Shown here piece after piece: positions 55,762-63,954 of a stretch of DNA of 64,000 nt. The translations under genes were made by a program, and so were the position numbers. Source of the DNA: AC-37 sp036386455 (GTDB taxonomy: Bacteria; Actinomycetota; Thermoleophilia; Solirubrobacterales; Thermoleophilaceae). Position 1 is the first letter of the stretch, and every line of letters begins with the position of its first letter. Location: contig DASVVS010000033.1 in assembly GCA_036386455.1 (NCBI GenBank), positions 29,483-93,482 on the forward strand. The letters are read 5' to 3'. Below the pieces are notes generated by a model. That model made no database searches. It saw only the letters and a program-made list of their open reading frames with translations, and was not told the origin of the DNA.

Positions 55762-58038
55762 CTAGTACAGCGCGAGTCGCTCGGCGTCGGCGCGCTGGCG
55801 GGCCAGGGCCGCCTCGTCGCCCGAGGCCTCGGCCAGCTCGAGCCACGTGAACGGGTGCTCCCAGCCGGCGGTGAGCTCGGTGAGGCGCGCGTGCGCCGTC
55901 GCGGCGTCCATGTCCCGTGGCGCGGCCAGGCCGCCGTAGATGCCGGGGCGAGGCTCGTCGTCGTCGTCGTAGAGGGTGTAGTTCTCGAGGAAGCTGACCC
56001 ACACGAGCCACCCCTCGTCGAGCAGCGTCTCCCGGAACTCGCTCCACCGCTCATCGCCGGGATGCACGCCGTCGTAGGCGCTGGCGAGCATGCCGCCCTC
56101 ATCGAGCAGCTTCACCACCTGAAGCAGCGGGGCCGCGTCCTCGTCGTCCTCCTCGGACGGCTCGTCGACGGGAGCGGGGTCGAACACCACGAGGTCGCCC
56201 GCGTGCTGCCGATCGCCGGGCGGCGAGACCTCGACCACGCGGGCGCTGACCGGCCCGGTCCGGGCCGCCCAGCGCACGTCGCGGGCGTCGAAGCGCACCC
56301 GCACGAGCCCCCAGAGCTCGTCGACGGCGCCCTCCTCCCCCTCCAGCTCCATGCCCACCCGCGCGGCGGACTCGCGCAGCTCGCGCCACGCGCCCGTGAC
56401 CGTCGCGGGGATCAGCCGCGCCCAGTGGTCGTCGTCGGCCTCCTCGTCGGGAATCCCGGCGATCACGGCGCTGTACTGGGACAGCGCCTCCGCGAAGTCG
56501 CCGCTGCGCTGGGCGGCCATCGCCCAGAGGCGGCGCGCGTTCCAGGCTTCGGGCTCGAGCGCGACCACTCGCTCGGCCTGGCGAGCGGCCTCGGCGTGGT
56601 CGCCGCGAAGCATGGCGGCCTGGGCGCGAAGCCAGGCGCCGTCCGTCTCCGAGATGCCCTCGAGCGTGGCGGCCACCTCCTCGGCGCCCCGGGCGTCGCC
56701 CGCGCGCAGCAGCAGGAACCCGTGCGCGCCCCAGGCCTCGGCGTCGCCGGGATGACTCTCGGCGAACTCGCCCGTCACGGCCACCGCCGCATCCATCCGG
56801 CCGAGCGCGGCGTGTGCCGAGCCGAGCGCCCCGGCGATCTCGAGGTCGTCCGGCCACCGGCGCCGGGCGGCCTCGAGCGCGTGGATGTCGCGCTCGGGGT
56901 CCGGGTCCTCGGTCGCGCCCAGCGACTCGAGGAAGAGCTCGGCGCTCTCGGGCAGCGCCGGCTCGGACGCGGCGTCGCCGTGCTCGGCGATCGCCGCCTC
57001 GAGCGGGTCGAGCACCGCGCCGGCCGCCTCCGGTGAGCGCAGGCGCTCCGCCTGCCGGCGGCCGGCCTCGAGCGCGTGACGAGCCGTGGCCGGAGCGCCG
57101 CGCCGCAGCGCGAGGCGCCCGTGCACGCCCGCGACCAGCACGGAGTCCCAGGCGCGACCGCGCCGCACCTGCGTCGCCACGTGGCTCTCCAGGCGGGAGC
57201 CGAGCCGCCAGTCGTTCTCCCACGCACCGCGCTCGACCAGCGCCTCGACCGCCTCCGCCCACCGGCGCTGGTAGGGCGGCTCGCCGTCCACCACGGCGTC
57301 GAGCGTCTCGAGGGTCTTGCGCGCCTCGTCAGGGCGGTCGAGCGCGAGCTGGGCCTGCGCGCGGTACAGCCTGCGCTCGCGGTTGAACGAGCTGTCGTAG
57401 TCGTCGGCCCGCAGCGAGTCGGCCTCGTCCAGGCGGGCGAGCGCCTCCTCCGCCCGGCCGAGCGCCACGAGCGCGGGGGCCTCGCCCACCTCCCGCTCCT
57501 CCGGCATCCGCCCGTCGCGCCGCAGCGCCTCGCGCTGCGCGTCGGCGAACGCCACGGCCTCCTCGTGGCGGCCGGCGTCGACCAGCGCGCTCACCCGCTC
57601 GCCGGTGATGCACGTGAAGCACGGCCACGACGTGTCGATCCGGGCGAGCGTCTCCTCGGCCACGTCGAGCCGCTCCCGCGCGAAGCCGGGCCCGTCGGCG
57701 CCGGCGTAGGCGATCGCCACGTCCTGCACGACGCAGACCGACTGGGGGCAGGCGCGGTGCTCCTCGCGGTGGCTGAACTCGAGCAGCTCCACCGCCTCCG
57801 CGAGGGGCTCATAGCCGCCGCCGAGCGCCTGAAGACGCCAGTGGCGAACGAAGATCTCGACCCACGGGAGTCCCAGCGACCGAGCCAGCCCCAGGGCCTC
57901 GGGATACATCGCCTCGATCGCCTCGACGTCGTCCGCGATCGCCGCGCGCGGGAACTCCTCCATGAGCTGGGCCAGCCGCTCGTTGCCCGACTCCGCGAGC
58001 TGCTCCCGCATGTCCCAGACCCAGCCCCAGATGTCCAC
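55762..58038 (-). CDS. TPR-repeat protein coupled to the Hsp90-like gene
   Basis: Protein of 758 residues. Helix-pair repeats of the TPR type run through most of it, for example ALVALGRAEEALARLDEADS, GALGSAHAALGRMDAAVAV and AWGAHGFLLLRAGDARGAEEVAATL. A C-terminal region (about 545-758) is different: acidic, with strands and Trp-rich segments (WAARTGPVSARVVEV; LLDEGWLVWVSFLENYTLYD). There is no signal peptide. GTG start one base after the Hsp90-like stop, with GGAGG six bases before it, so the two proteins are made together. A role as partner or adaptor of the Hsp90-like ATPase is inferred from this coupling. Confidence 0.82.
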   Translation of the reverse strand: MDIWGWVWDMREQLAESGNERLAQLMEEFPRAAIADDVEAIEAMYPEALGLARSLGLPWVEIFVRHWRLQALGGGYEPLAEAVELLEFSHREEHRACPQSVCVVQDVAIAYAGADGPGFARERLDVAEETLARIDTSWPCFTCITGERVSALVDAGRHEEAVAFADAQREALRRDGRMPEEREVGEAPALVALGRAEEALARLDEADSLRADDYDSSFNRERRLYRAQAQLALDRPDEARKTLETLDAVVDGEPPYQRRWAEAVEALVERGAWENDWRLGSRLESHVATQVRRGRAWDSVLVAGVHGRLALRRGAPATARHALEAGRRQAERLRSPEAAGAVLDPLEAAIAEHGDAASEPALPESAELFLESLGATEDPDPERDIHALEAARRRWPDDLEIAGALGSAHAALGRMDAAVAVTGEFAESHPGDAEAWGAHGFLLLRAGDARGAEEVAATLEGISETDGAWLRAQAAMLRGDHAEAARQAERVVALEPEAWNARRLWAMAAQRSGDFAEALSQYSAVIAGIPDEEADDDHWARLIPATVTGAWRELRESAARVGMELEGEEGAVDELWGLVRVRFDARDVRWAARTGPVSARVVEVSPPGDRQHAGDLVVFDPAPVDEPSEEDDEDAAPLLQVVKLLDEGGMLASAYDGVHPGDERWSEFRETLLDEGWLVWVSFLENYTLYDDDDEPRPGIYGGLAAPRDMDAATAHARLTELTAGWEHPFTWLELAEASGDEAALARQRADAERLALY

Positions 58039-58039
58039 G

Positions 58040-59860
58040 TCAGTCCTCCACCAGCCGCGCCACAGCGGTTCCGATGTCCGCCATCGCCCCGCCCAGGTCG
58101 GCGGCCCGTCCCTCGCGCGCACCCGCGGCCATCAGGGCGAGCACGGCGCGCAGCAGGCCGGTCGCCGCATCCGTGTCGCGTCCCTCCCGCCGGGCCGACC
58201 GCAGCGCCGCGATCGCGCGCGAGTCGACGTTCACGTATAGGCGGGCCTCGTGCGTCCCGTCGACGGTGGCGGTGTGCATGCGGGCGAGATGCAGCGCGGC
58301 GGAAGCTATCCGCTCGCGCGCCTCGTCGGCCTCGAGGCGGCGCTTGAGCTCGGCCTCGCGGTCGGGCACGAGCACGAACGGCATGTCGGCCGGGTCGAAG
58401 TGGGCCGGGATGAGCTCCTGCCCCTCACGCGCGAGCGCCTCCTCGAGCCAGCGGCGCTCGGGCTCCTCCAGCGACGCGCGGCGGAAGAGCGCCCTGTCGC
58501 CCGTGGCGGTGCCGAGCTCGACCATGGTCACGCCGCGCGCGGTGCACCAGCGCCGCAGGAACGGAAGGACGGCGTACCGGGTTCCCGTGGCGACCGGCAC
58601 CTTCAGCGCGCGGAAGCGCATCTCCTCGAAGCCGCCCTCGCTGAGCCCGGCGTGCACCGTGCCCCCGCCGCGCTCGGCGAGCTCGCGGACGGTCATGTCG
58701 CCCTCGCTGGTGGGCACGTGGAGGTCCTCGGAGAGCAGCGCGTCGAGCCGCTCGTCGGCGATCGCGGCGCCGAGGAGCCCCTCGTTGTGCCGCGCGAGCA
58801 CCCGCGCCCATGCCTCGGGCTCGTCGCGGGCCACGGCGGACAGCCCGGCGACGAGGGCGTTCCCCACGGCGGCACGCACCGCCTCGTAGGTCGCATCCCT
58901 CTGGAGGTCCTCGCGGCTGGCCGTGGGCGTCATGCGCCGCGACTCGATCACGCCGGAGACGAATCCCGCCCAGCGCGGGAGCAGGTCGCGCGCGTCGTCG
59001 TCGAGGAGCATCCCGCGCACGTACACGGAGAGGCGGCGGTTGTCGAAGCTGCCGTAGGTGGCGGCGTCCTGCACCCACAGCAGGCCGCGCGCGTCGCTCT
59101 CCTCCTCCGGCTCCACCGGCATCGTGCAGAGGGGACGGAACGCCGGGTCCATCCGCTCGGCGAACTCCATCCGCCGCCTGCGGAGCTGGATCGGATGCTC
59201 GGCGACGCCGTCTCCGGCAGCCTCGCGCCACGGCGGCGGGTCGGCGTTCACGGGGTCCGGGTCGTCCCCCAGGTGCACCGGGACGTCGAGCAGGCCGCAG
59301 TACCGGCGGACGATGCCGGCGAGCACGTCCGGCTCGCCCAGCGGCCGGTGGTCGTCGGCCAGGTGCAGCTCCACCTCGGTGCCGACAGGCCGCGGCTCGA
59401 TGCCGGAGAGGGTGTAGCGCTCGCCCGTGGTGCTCCGGTACTCGATCGCCGCCCCCGGCTCCTGGTAGGACGCGGTGCGGACGATCGTCCGCTTGGCGAC
59501 GATGAACGCCGACAGGAAGCCGAGGCCGAAGAGGCCGATGAGGTCGTCCTCGCCGTCTGCGTCCGAGCTCTCGCGCAGGGTGCGCGTGTAGCCCACGCCG
59601 ACCGTCGCCAGGAAGCGCCCGACCTCGTCGCGGGTCATTCCCGCGCCGTCGTCGGTCACCGTCACCGTCCCCGCGGCGGGGTCGGCCGCCACGCGAATCG
59701 TGCCCGCCGCGCGCCCGAACTCGGCGTCCTCCAGGCGGCGCCGGACGATCGAGTCGTGCGCGTTCTGGACGAGCTCGCGCATCGCGACCGCCGGGGTCGA
59801 GTACAGGTGCGCCCCGAGCACGGTCATCAGCCCGCTCAGGTCGACCTGGGTGGCGTGCAT
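58040..59860 (-). CDS. Hsp90-family (HtpG-like) ATPase, actinobacterial type
   Basis: Chaperone-type ATPase of 606 residues. The GHKL nucleotide site is intact: ELVQNAHDSI (catalytic Glu and Asn), TVTDDGAGMT, and LFGLGFLSAF; middle-domain strands follow (LLWVQDAATYGSF, SRRMTPTASREDLQRD). The N-terminus MHATQVDLSGLMTVLGAHLYSTP matches the divergent Hsp90 branch seen in streptomycetes more than classical HtpG. The C-terminus ends RLVED, acidic like the EEVD with which eukaryotic Hsp90 binds TPR proteins. Start taken as ATG 59860; ATG 59872 is possible. It follows the histidine-kinase gene by 69 bases. Confidence 0.88.
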   Translation of the reverse strand: MHATQVDLSGLMTVLGAHLYSTPAVAMRELVQNAHDSIVRRRLEDAEFGRAAGTIRVAADPAAGTVTVTDDGAGMTRDEVGRFLATVGVGYTRTLRESSDADGEDDLIGLFGLGFLSAFIVAKRTIVRTASYQEPGAAIEYRSTTGERYTLSGIEPRPVGTEVELHLADDHRPLGEPDVLAGIVRRYCGLLDVPVHLGDDPDPVNADPPPWREAAGDGVAEHPIQLRRRRMEFAERMDPAFRPLCTMPVEPEEESDARGLLWVQDAATYGSFDNRRLSVYVRGMLLDDDARDLLPRWAGFVSGVIESRRMTPTASREDLQRDATYEAVRAAVGNALVAGLSAVARDEPEAWARVLARHNEGLLGAAIADERLDALLSEDLHVPTSEGDMTVRELAERGGGTVHAGLSEGGFEEMRFRALKVPVATGTRYAVLPFLRRWCTARGVTMVELGTATGDRALFRRASLEEPERRWLEEALAREGQELIPAHFDPADMPFVLVPDREAELKRRLEADEARERIASAALHLARMHTATVDGTHEARLYVNVDSRAIAALRSARREGRDTDAATGLLRAVLALMAAGAREGRAADLGGAMADIGTAVARLVED

Positions 59861-59909
59861 GTCCGCGGCCATCCCGGGAAGTTCGCACAAGCGGGCGCCG
59901 TTCGGCGAA

Positions 59910-59929
59910 GGCGCCGGCGCGCCGGCGCC
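59910..59929. terminator. Perfect 20-bp palindrome after the histidine kinase gene
   Basis: GGCGCCGGCGCGCCGGCGCC is completely self-complementary and lies directly after the kinase stop codon and before the Hsp90-like gene. It could terminate or attenuate transcription between the two-component genes and the chaperone operon. Confidence 0.45.
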
Positions 59930-61387
59930 TCAGCGCGAGCCGGAGCCTGCCGGGGCGGACCCGGCGGGCGTGCGCTGGGAGGACCCCTCGCCGCCGGCCG
60001 GACCGGGGGACGCGCCTGCCAGCGGCAGCTCGACCTCCGCGCGCGCCCCGCCCTCGGGCCGGTTCGCGATCCGCGCGCGGCCGCCCCAACGCCGGGCCAG
60101 CGTGTCCACGATCGCGAGCCCCAGGCCCGTGCCCGGCGCGCCGCGCCGGCCCGCCTCGCCGCGGTAGAAGCGCTCGAACAGGTGCCCGTCCTCGTCGGGC
60201 GCGACGCCCGGCCCCTCGTCGAGCACGGCGAGGCGGCCGCAATCGCCGGCGACGTCCCAGGCGACCGTGACGGTCGATCCCTGCGGCGAGTAGTTGAGCG
60301 CGTTCTCGACGAGGTTGTCGAGAACGATCGCGATGTCGTGGGCCGAGGCGAGGACCGTGACCTCGGGCGCCGCGGCCAGCGACAGCACGTGGCCGGACCG
60401 CGCGGCCGGCCCCGCCCAGCGCTCCTCGGCGGCCTCGGCGCTGGCGCGCAGGCCGATCTCGGTGCCGGTGGCCGGCCGGTCCGCCTCGCGCGCGAGCGTG
60501 AGCAGCTCGTCGAGGAGCTTCGCGAGCCGGTCCGCCTCGCGCTCGGCCGCCGCCAGCTCGCGCTCGACCTCGGGGCCGCCGGCCTGGAGGCCCGCCGCCT
60601 CGAGGCGGAGCTTGAGCCCGGTGAGCGGCGTGCGGAGCTGGTGCGAGGCGTTGGCCACGAACTCGCGCTGGGCCGCCAGCGCCTGGGCGAGCCGCTCCGT
60701 CATGTCGTTGAACGCGGCCGCTACCTCGCGCTGCTCGGCCGGGCCCTCGACCGGCGCGCGCGCCTCGAGGTCGCCGCGGCCGACGCGCCGCGCGGTGGCC
60801 GCGAGCGCCCGCAGCGGCCGCGACAGCGACCCGGCCAGAAGCGACGCGACGCCGAGCCCCAGCAGCAGCGCTATCGCTCCCACCCCCACCAGCGCGAGCG
60901 TGTCGTTGCGCACCTCGTCGTTCACGGAGTCGACGCTCTGCGTCACCCGCACCGCCCCGGCCGTGCGGCCGGCGTCGACGACCGGCACCGCGGTGAAGAG
61001 GAGGTCCTGATCGAGGTCGTCGCTGCGGCGCTCGCCCTGCGACGTGCTCCCGCGCAGCGCCTTCGCGATCTCGGGCCGGGTGGCGTACGACTCGCTCTCG
61101 AGCCCCTCCCCCGCCGAGTCCGCCAGCAGACGCCCGCGCGCGTCGACGATCACCACGCGGCCGCCGAGGCTCTCGCTGGAGCGCAGCGCCAGGCGGTCGA
61201 GCTCGTCGCGGTCGTCCAGCCGGCCGCCCGCGCTCGCGGCCACGAGCTGCGCCTGGCCCGCGGCCTCGGCCCGCACCTCGGCGTCCACGCGCTTCGACAG
61301 GTTGAGCGACAGCGGCACCGCCAGCGCGACGATCACCAGCACGAGCACGTACGCGAAGGCGGCGATCAGCCGCGTGCGCAGGCTCAT
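59930..61387 (-). CDS. Sensor histidine kinase
   Basis: Membrane kinase of 485 residues. Two membrane helices (about 8-29 and 163-186) enclose an extracellular sensor region (about 30-160) with a PAS/CACHE-like pattern (GGRVVIVDARGRLLADS). A HAMP domain (187-240), the phosphorylated His249 in FVANASHQLRTPLTGL, and the ATPase domain with N box DNLVENALNYSP, DEGPGVAP and GTGLGLAIV follow, then a Pro/Gly/Ser tail. ATG overlaps the response-regulator stop (ATGA). Signal unknown. Confidence 0.95.
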   Translation of the reverse strand: MSLRTRLIAAFAYVLVLVIVALAVPLSLNLSKRVDAEVRAEAAGQAQLVAASAGGRLDDRDELDRLALRSSESLGGRVVIVDARGRLLADSAGEGLESESYATRPEIAKALRGSTSQGERRSDDLDQDLLFTAVPVVDAGRTAGAVRVTQSVDSVNDEVRNDTLALVGVGAIALLLGLGVASLLAGSLSRPLRALAATARRVGRGDLEARAPVEGPAEQREVAAAFNDMTERLAQALAAQREFVANASHQLRTPLTGLKLRLEAAGLQAGGPEVERELAAAEREADRLAKLLDELLTLAREADRPATGTEIGLRASAEAAEERWAGPAARSGHVLSLAAAPEVTVLASAHDIAIVLDNLVENALNYSPQGSTVTVAWDVAGDCGRLAVLDEGPGVAPDEDGHLFERFYRGEAGRRGAPGTGLGLAIVDTLARRWGGRARIANRPEGGARAEVELPLAGASPGPAGGEGSSQRTPAGSAPAGSGSR

Positions 61388-62112
61388 CCGAGCTCGTCGC
61401 GGCCGGCGAACCGGAACCCGACGCCGCGCACCGTGTGCAGGTACCTCGGGTCCGACGGGTCGTCGCCGAGCTTCTTGCGGACCGCGCTCACGTGGACGTC
61501 CAGCGTCTTCGTGGAGCCGAACCAGTTCATGTCCCAGACCTCCTCGAGGAGGCGGTCGCGGGTGACGACGCGGCCGGCGTTCTCCATCAGGTGCTGGAGC
61601 AGCTCGTACTCCTTGCGCGCGAGGTCGACCTCCTCGCCGTCGCGCGTGACCACCCGCTTCGCGGGATCGAGGCGCACGCCGCCGATCTCGATCGCCTCGT
61701 CGGACGGCTCCGGGGCCGCGCCCTTGCGCTCGGGAGCGGCCTCGGCGCGGCGAAGCACCGCGCGGATCCGGGCGGCCACCTCGCGTGCGCTGAACGGCTT
61801 GACGATGTAGTCGTCGGCGCCGAGCTCGAGTCCGAGGATCCGGTCGGACTCGTCGCCCCGCGCGGTGAGCATCACGATCGGGACCGACGAGCCCGAGCGC
61901 AGCTCGCGCGTGACCTCGTAGCCGGAGCCGTCGGGCAGCATCAGGTCGAGCAGGACCAGGTCGGGCTCGACCTGCTTCGCCATCTCCAGCGCCTCGGCGA
62001 CGGTGCCGGCGATCGCGGTGGCGAAGCCCTCGCGGTCGAGTGCGGCGGCGAGCGGCTCGGCGATCGAGCGCTCGTCCTCCACGACCAGGATCGTGCGCCT
62101 GCGCTCAGACAT
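61384..62112 (-). CDS. OmpR/PhoB-family response regulator
   Basis: Regulator of 242 residues. The receiver domain has the acidic pair in VVEDE, phosphorylation site Asp56 in LVLLDLMLPDGSGYE, Thr in MLTARGD, and Lys in DDYIVKPFS. The C-terminal winged helix (about 145-238) has the OmpR pattern KEYELLQHLMENAGRVVTRDRLLEEVW ... VHVSAVRKKLG ... VRGVGFRF. ATG has TAGCAT eight bases upstream. Regulators of this family bind tandem 11-bp direct repeats, exactly the arrangement found upstream of the two RGRGGDD-tailed genes; no such repeat is visible before this gene itself. Confidence 0.96.
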   Translation of the reverse strand: MSERRRTILVVEDERSIAEPLAAALDREGFATAIAGTVAEALEMAKQVEPDLVLLDLMLPDGSGYEVTRELRSGSSVPIVMLTARGDESDRILGLELGADDYIVKPFSAREVAARIRAVLRRAEAAPERKGAAPEPSDEAIEIGGVRLDPAKRVVTRDGEEVDLARKEYELLQHLMENAGRVVTRDRLLEEVWDMNWFGSTKTLDVHVSAVRKKLGDDPSDPRYLHTVRGVGFRFAGRDELG

Positions 62113-62120
62113 CGGCTCCG

Positions 62121-62126
62121 ATGCTA
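62121..62126 (-). promoter_or_regulatory. -10 box of the response-regulator gene (TAGCAT)
   Basis: TAGCAT on the minus strand, eight bases before the ATG at 62112. Confidence 0.4.
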
Positions 62127-62175
62127 GGGCTCGCCCCGGCGCGAGGGCGCCGGGGCGAGGAGGTCGGAAGAAGGT

Positions 62176-62208
62176 GGGGCGGGACCGTGACTGGTTCGGC
62201 CCCGCCCC
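62176..62208 (-). terminator. Hairpin after paralogue B
   Basis: GGGGCGGG (62176-62183) and CCCGCCCC (62201-62208) form an 8-base stem with a 17-base loop that can pair further. It lies between paralogue B and the response-regulator gene, suggesting separate transcription units. Confidence 0.5.
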
Positions 62209-62253
62209 GTGCACAGACGAGGTCTCCCCCGCCCTGCCGTCGCCTGGGCGACG

Positions 62254-62913
62254 TCAGTTGTCGTCGCCGCCGCGGCCGCGGCGGTTGCCGCTGTCGCTGT
62301 CGTCGGTCGAGCCGCCGCCGGAGGCGGAGCCGCCGCGCGATCCGCCGTCGTCGGCGGAGCCGCCGCCGGAGCCGCTCGAGCCGGAGCCGGAGCTGCCGCC
62401 GGAGCCGGAGCTGCCCGACCCGGGGCCGGAGCTCGACCCGGAGCCGCTCGACCCATGGCCGGGGCCGCTGCGCTCGCTCGGTCCGCTGCGCGAGCCGTCG
62501 TCGCCCCCGCGGCCTCGGCCTCGGCCGCGCCCGCGTCCGCGGTCGTCGCCGCGCGGCGCGCCGTCGTCGCCGCGCCGGTCATCGCCGCGGCGGTCGTCGC
62601 CGCGCCGGTCGTCGTCGCGGCGGTCGTCGTCGCGGCGGTCGCCTCCCGCGCCTGTGCAGCGCGGATCGTTCGCGTGCTCGGCCTCGTCGCACGGGCCGCT
62701 CACGTCGCCGGCTTCGTCGGTCGTGGTCGTGCCGGGCGTCGTCGTGTCCGGCGTGGTCGTGTCGGTCGTGGTGTCGGTCGTGGTCGTGACCGCGCTCGGG
62801 CTCACGTCCACGGGGTCGGCGTCACCACCGGGCACGCCGGCCGCAATGCCGGTTCCGACTACCAGTGCTCCCGCCGCCAGTGCTGCGATCAGGTACTTCG
62901 TCATCGCCTCCAC
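62254..62913 (-). CDS. Secreted low-complexity protein with RGRGGDD tail, paralogue B
   Basis: Exported protein of 219 residues. Signal peptide (MTKYLIAALAAGALVVGTG), a Thr/Asp-rich stretch, one Cys pair (SGPCDEAEHANDPRC), then RRDDD and RGDD repeats, GRGRGRG and long Ser/Gly repeats, ending RRGRGGDDN. The tail resembles paralogue A. GTG at 62913 is supported by AGGAG five bases upstream; ATG at 62904 is possible. The tandem 11-bp repeats lie about 80-105 bases upstream. It lies next to the response-regulator gene, which may control it. No enzyme motif. Confidence 0.68.
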   Translation of the reverse strand: MEAMTKYLIAALAAGALVVGTGIAAGVPGGDADPVDVSPSAVTTTTDTTTDTTTPDTTTPGTTTTDEAGDVSGPCDEAEHANDPRCTGAGGDRRDDDRRDDDRRGDDRRGDDRRGDDGAPRGDDRGRGRGRGRGRGGDDGSRSGPSERSGPGHGSSGSGSSSGPGSGSSGSGGSSGSGSSGSGGGSADDGGSRGGSASGGGSTDDSDSGNRRGRGGDDN

Positions 62914-62994
62914 CTCATCTCCTGCTCGGGTTCCTTCACTGTGGCCGAGCGGGTTCAGCCCCCGGGCAGCCCAGTGCGAGCGGAGCTAAAGGGT

Positions 62995-63016
62995 TCGGTT
63001 AGGAGTTGGTAAGGAG
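62995..63016. promoter_or_regulatory. Tandem 11-bp direct repeats upstream of paralogue B
   Basis: Plus-strand boxes TCGGTTAGGAG (62995-63005) and TTGGTAAGGAG (63006-63016), 18 of 22 bases identical to the boxes at 55735-55756. Spacing of 11 bases fits an OmpR/PhoB-type dimer site. Confidence 0.6.
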
Positions 63017-63027
63017 CTGCGGCCGCG

Positions 63028-63954
63028 TCAGCCGACGATCGGGACGGTGCGCTCCTCGGCGAGCGCGCTGAGCGACTCCTGCATCTCGCCGGTGACCTCG
63101 TCGTAGATGTCCTCGACGTCGGCGGCGGGGCCGAAGCGCTCGCGCAGGTCGATCGGCGGGCGCACCTCGACCTTGATCTTGGCCGGCAGCGGGACGCGCG
63201 TGGGCAGGTCGAGGAAGGTGACGCCGAACGGCGGTGCGATCGCGATCGGGAGGACCTTGATCCGGGCGAACCGGTCGATCCCGGTCAGCTTCGCGAGGCG
63301 GCGGCCACGCGTCACGAACAGCGCCGTCTCCTGGCCTCCGATCGCGACGACCGGCACGATCGGGACGTTCTCCTCGAGCGCGAGCTTGATGAAGCCCTTG
63401 CGGCCGCCGAACTCGATGCGGTCGGAGTGCCAGCTCGGGCGGAACGTCTCCCAGTCGCCGCCCGGGTAGACGAGCACCGGCGCGCCGGCACCGAACGCCC
63501 GCTTCGCGTTCTCGTGGTTGGCGGCGACGACCCCGTACTTGCGCATCGTGCCCCCGAGCCCCGGCAGCCGCGCGGCGACGTCGTGCGCGAGCTGGTGGAA
63601 CCGGCGGTCGGGCCCGAAGTGGTCGTAGAACTCGTACGCGAAGGCGAACGTGTCGGCGATCAGCGTGCCGCCGGAGTGGTTGCCCACGAGCAGGGACGGG
63701 CCATCGGGGATGTTCTCCATGCCCACGACCTCGGAGCGGAAGTAGGCCCGCACGAGCGCGCGGTTGAACGGCAGCGTCTGGCGGATGTGCTCGGGATCCC
63801 ACTCGTCGATGGTGTCGCCGGGCAGGTCGCGGTTGATCAGGCGGCCGGGGGTGGCGGCGAGGTCGTCGAGGATCGTCGCGCCGATCTCGGTCATGTCGCC
63901 GATCGGCGACGGCACGGCGCGCGCGATCCGGTGGAGTGGGTTCAGCGAGGGCAT
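63028..63954 (-). CDS. Lysophospholipid acyltransferase-like protein (LPLAT, MGAT/DGAT2-like)
   Basis: Acyltransferase of 308 residues. The catalytic motif is LLVGNHSGG, the variant used in MGAT/DGAT2-like LPLAT proteins in place of NHxxxxD, followed by VLVYPGGDWETFRP, which matches their YPGG/E motif, and VPIVPVVAIGGQE. No strong membrane helix. It probably acylates a glycerolipid and could serve the same lipid-storage pathway as the WS/DGAT enzyme at 12.8 kb. ATG at 63954 is chosen because AAGGA lies just upstream; an in-frame ATG at 63987 lacks this. Confidence 0.88.
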   Translation of the reverse strand: MPSLNPLHRIARAVPSPIGDMTEIGATILDDLAATPGRLINRDLPGDTIDEWDPEHIRQTLPFNRALVRAYFRSEVVGMENIPDGPSLLVGNHSGGTLIADTFAFAYEFYDHFGPDRRFHQLAHDVAARLPGLGGTMRKYGVVAANHENAKRAFGAGAPVLVYPGGDWETFRPSWHSDRIEFGGRKGFIKLALEENVPIVPVVAIGGQETALFVTRGRRLAKLTGIDRFARIKVLPIAIAPPFGVTFLDLPTRVPLPAKIKVEVRPPIDLRERFGPAADVEDIYDEVTGEMQESLSALAEERTVPIVG

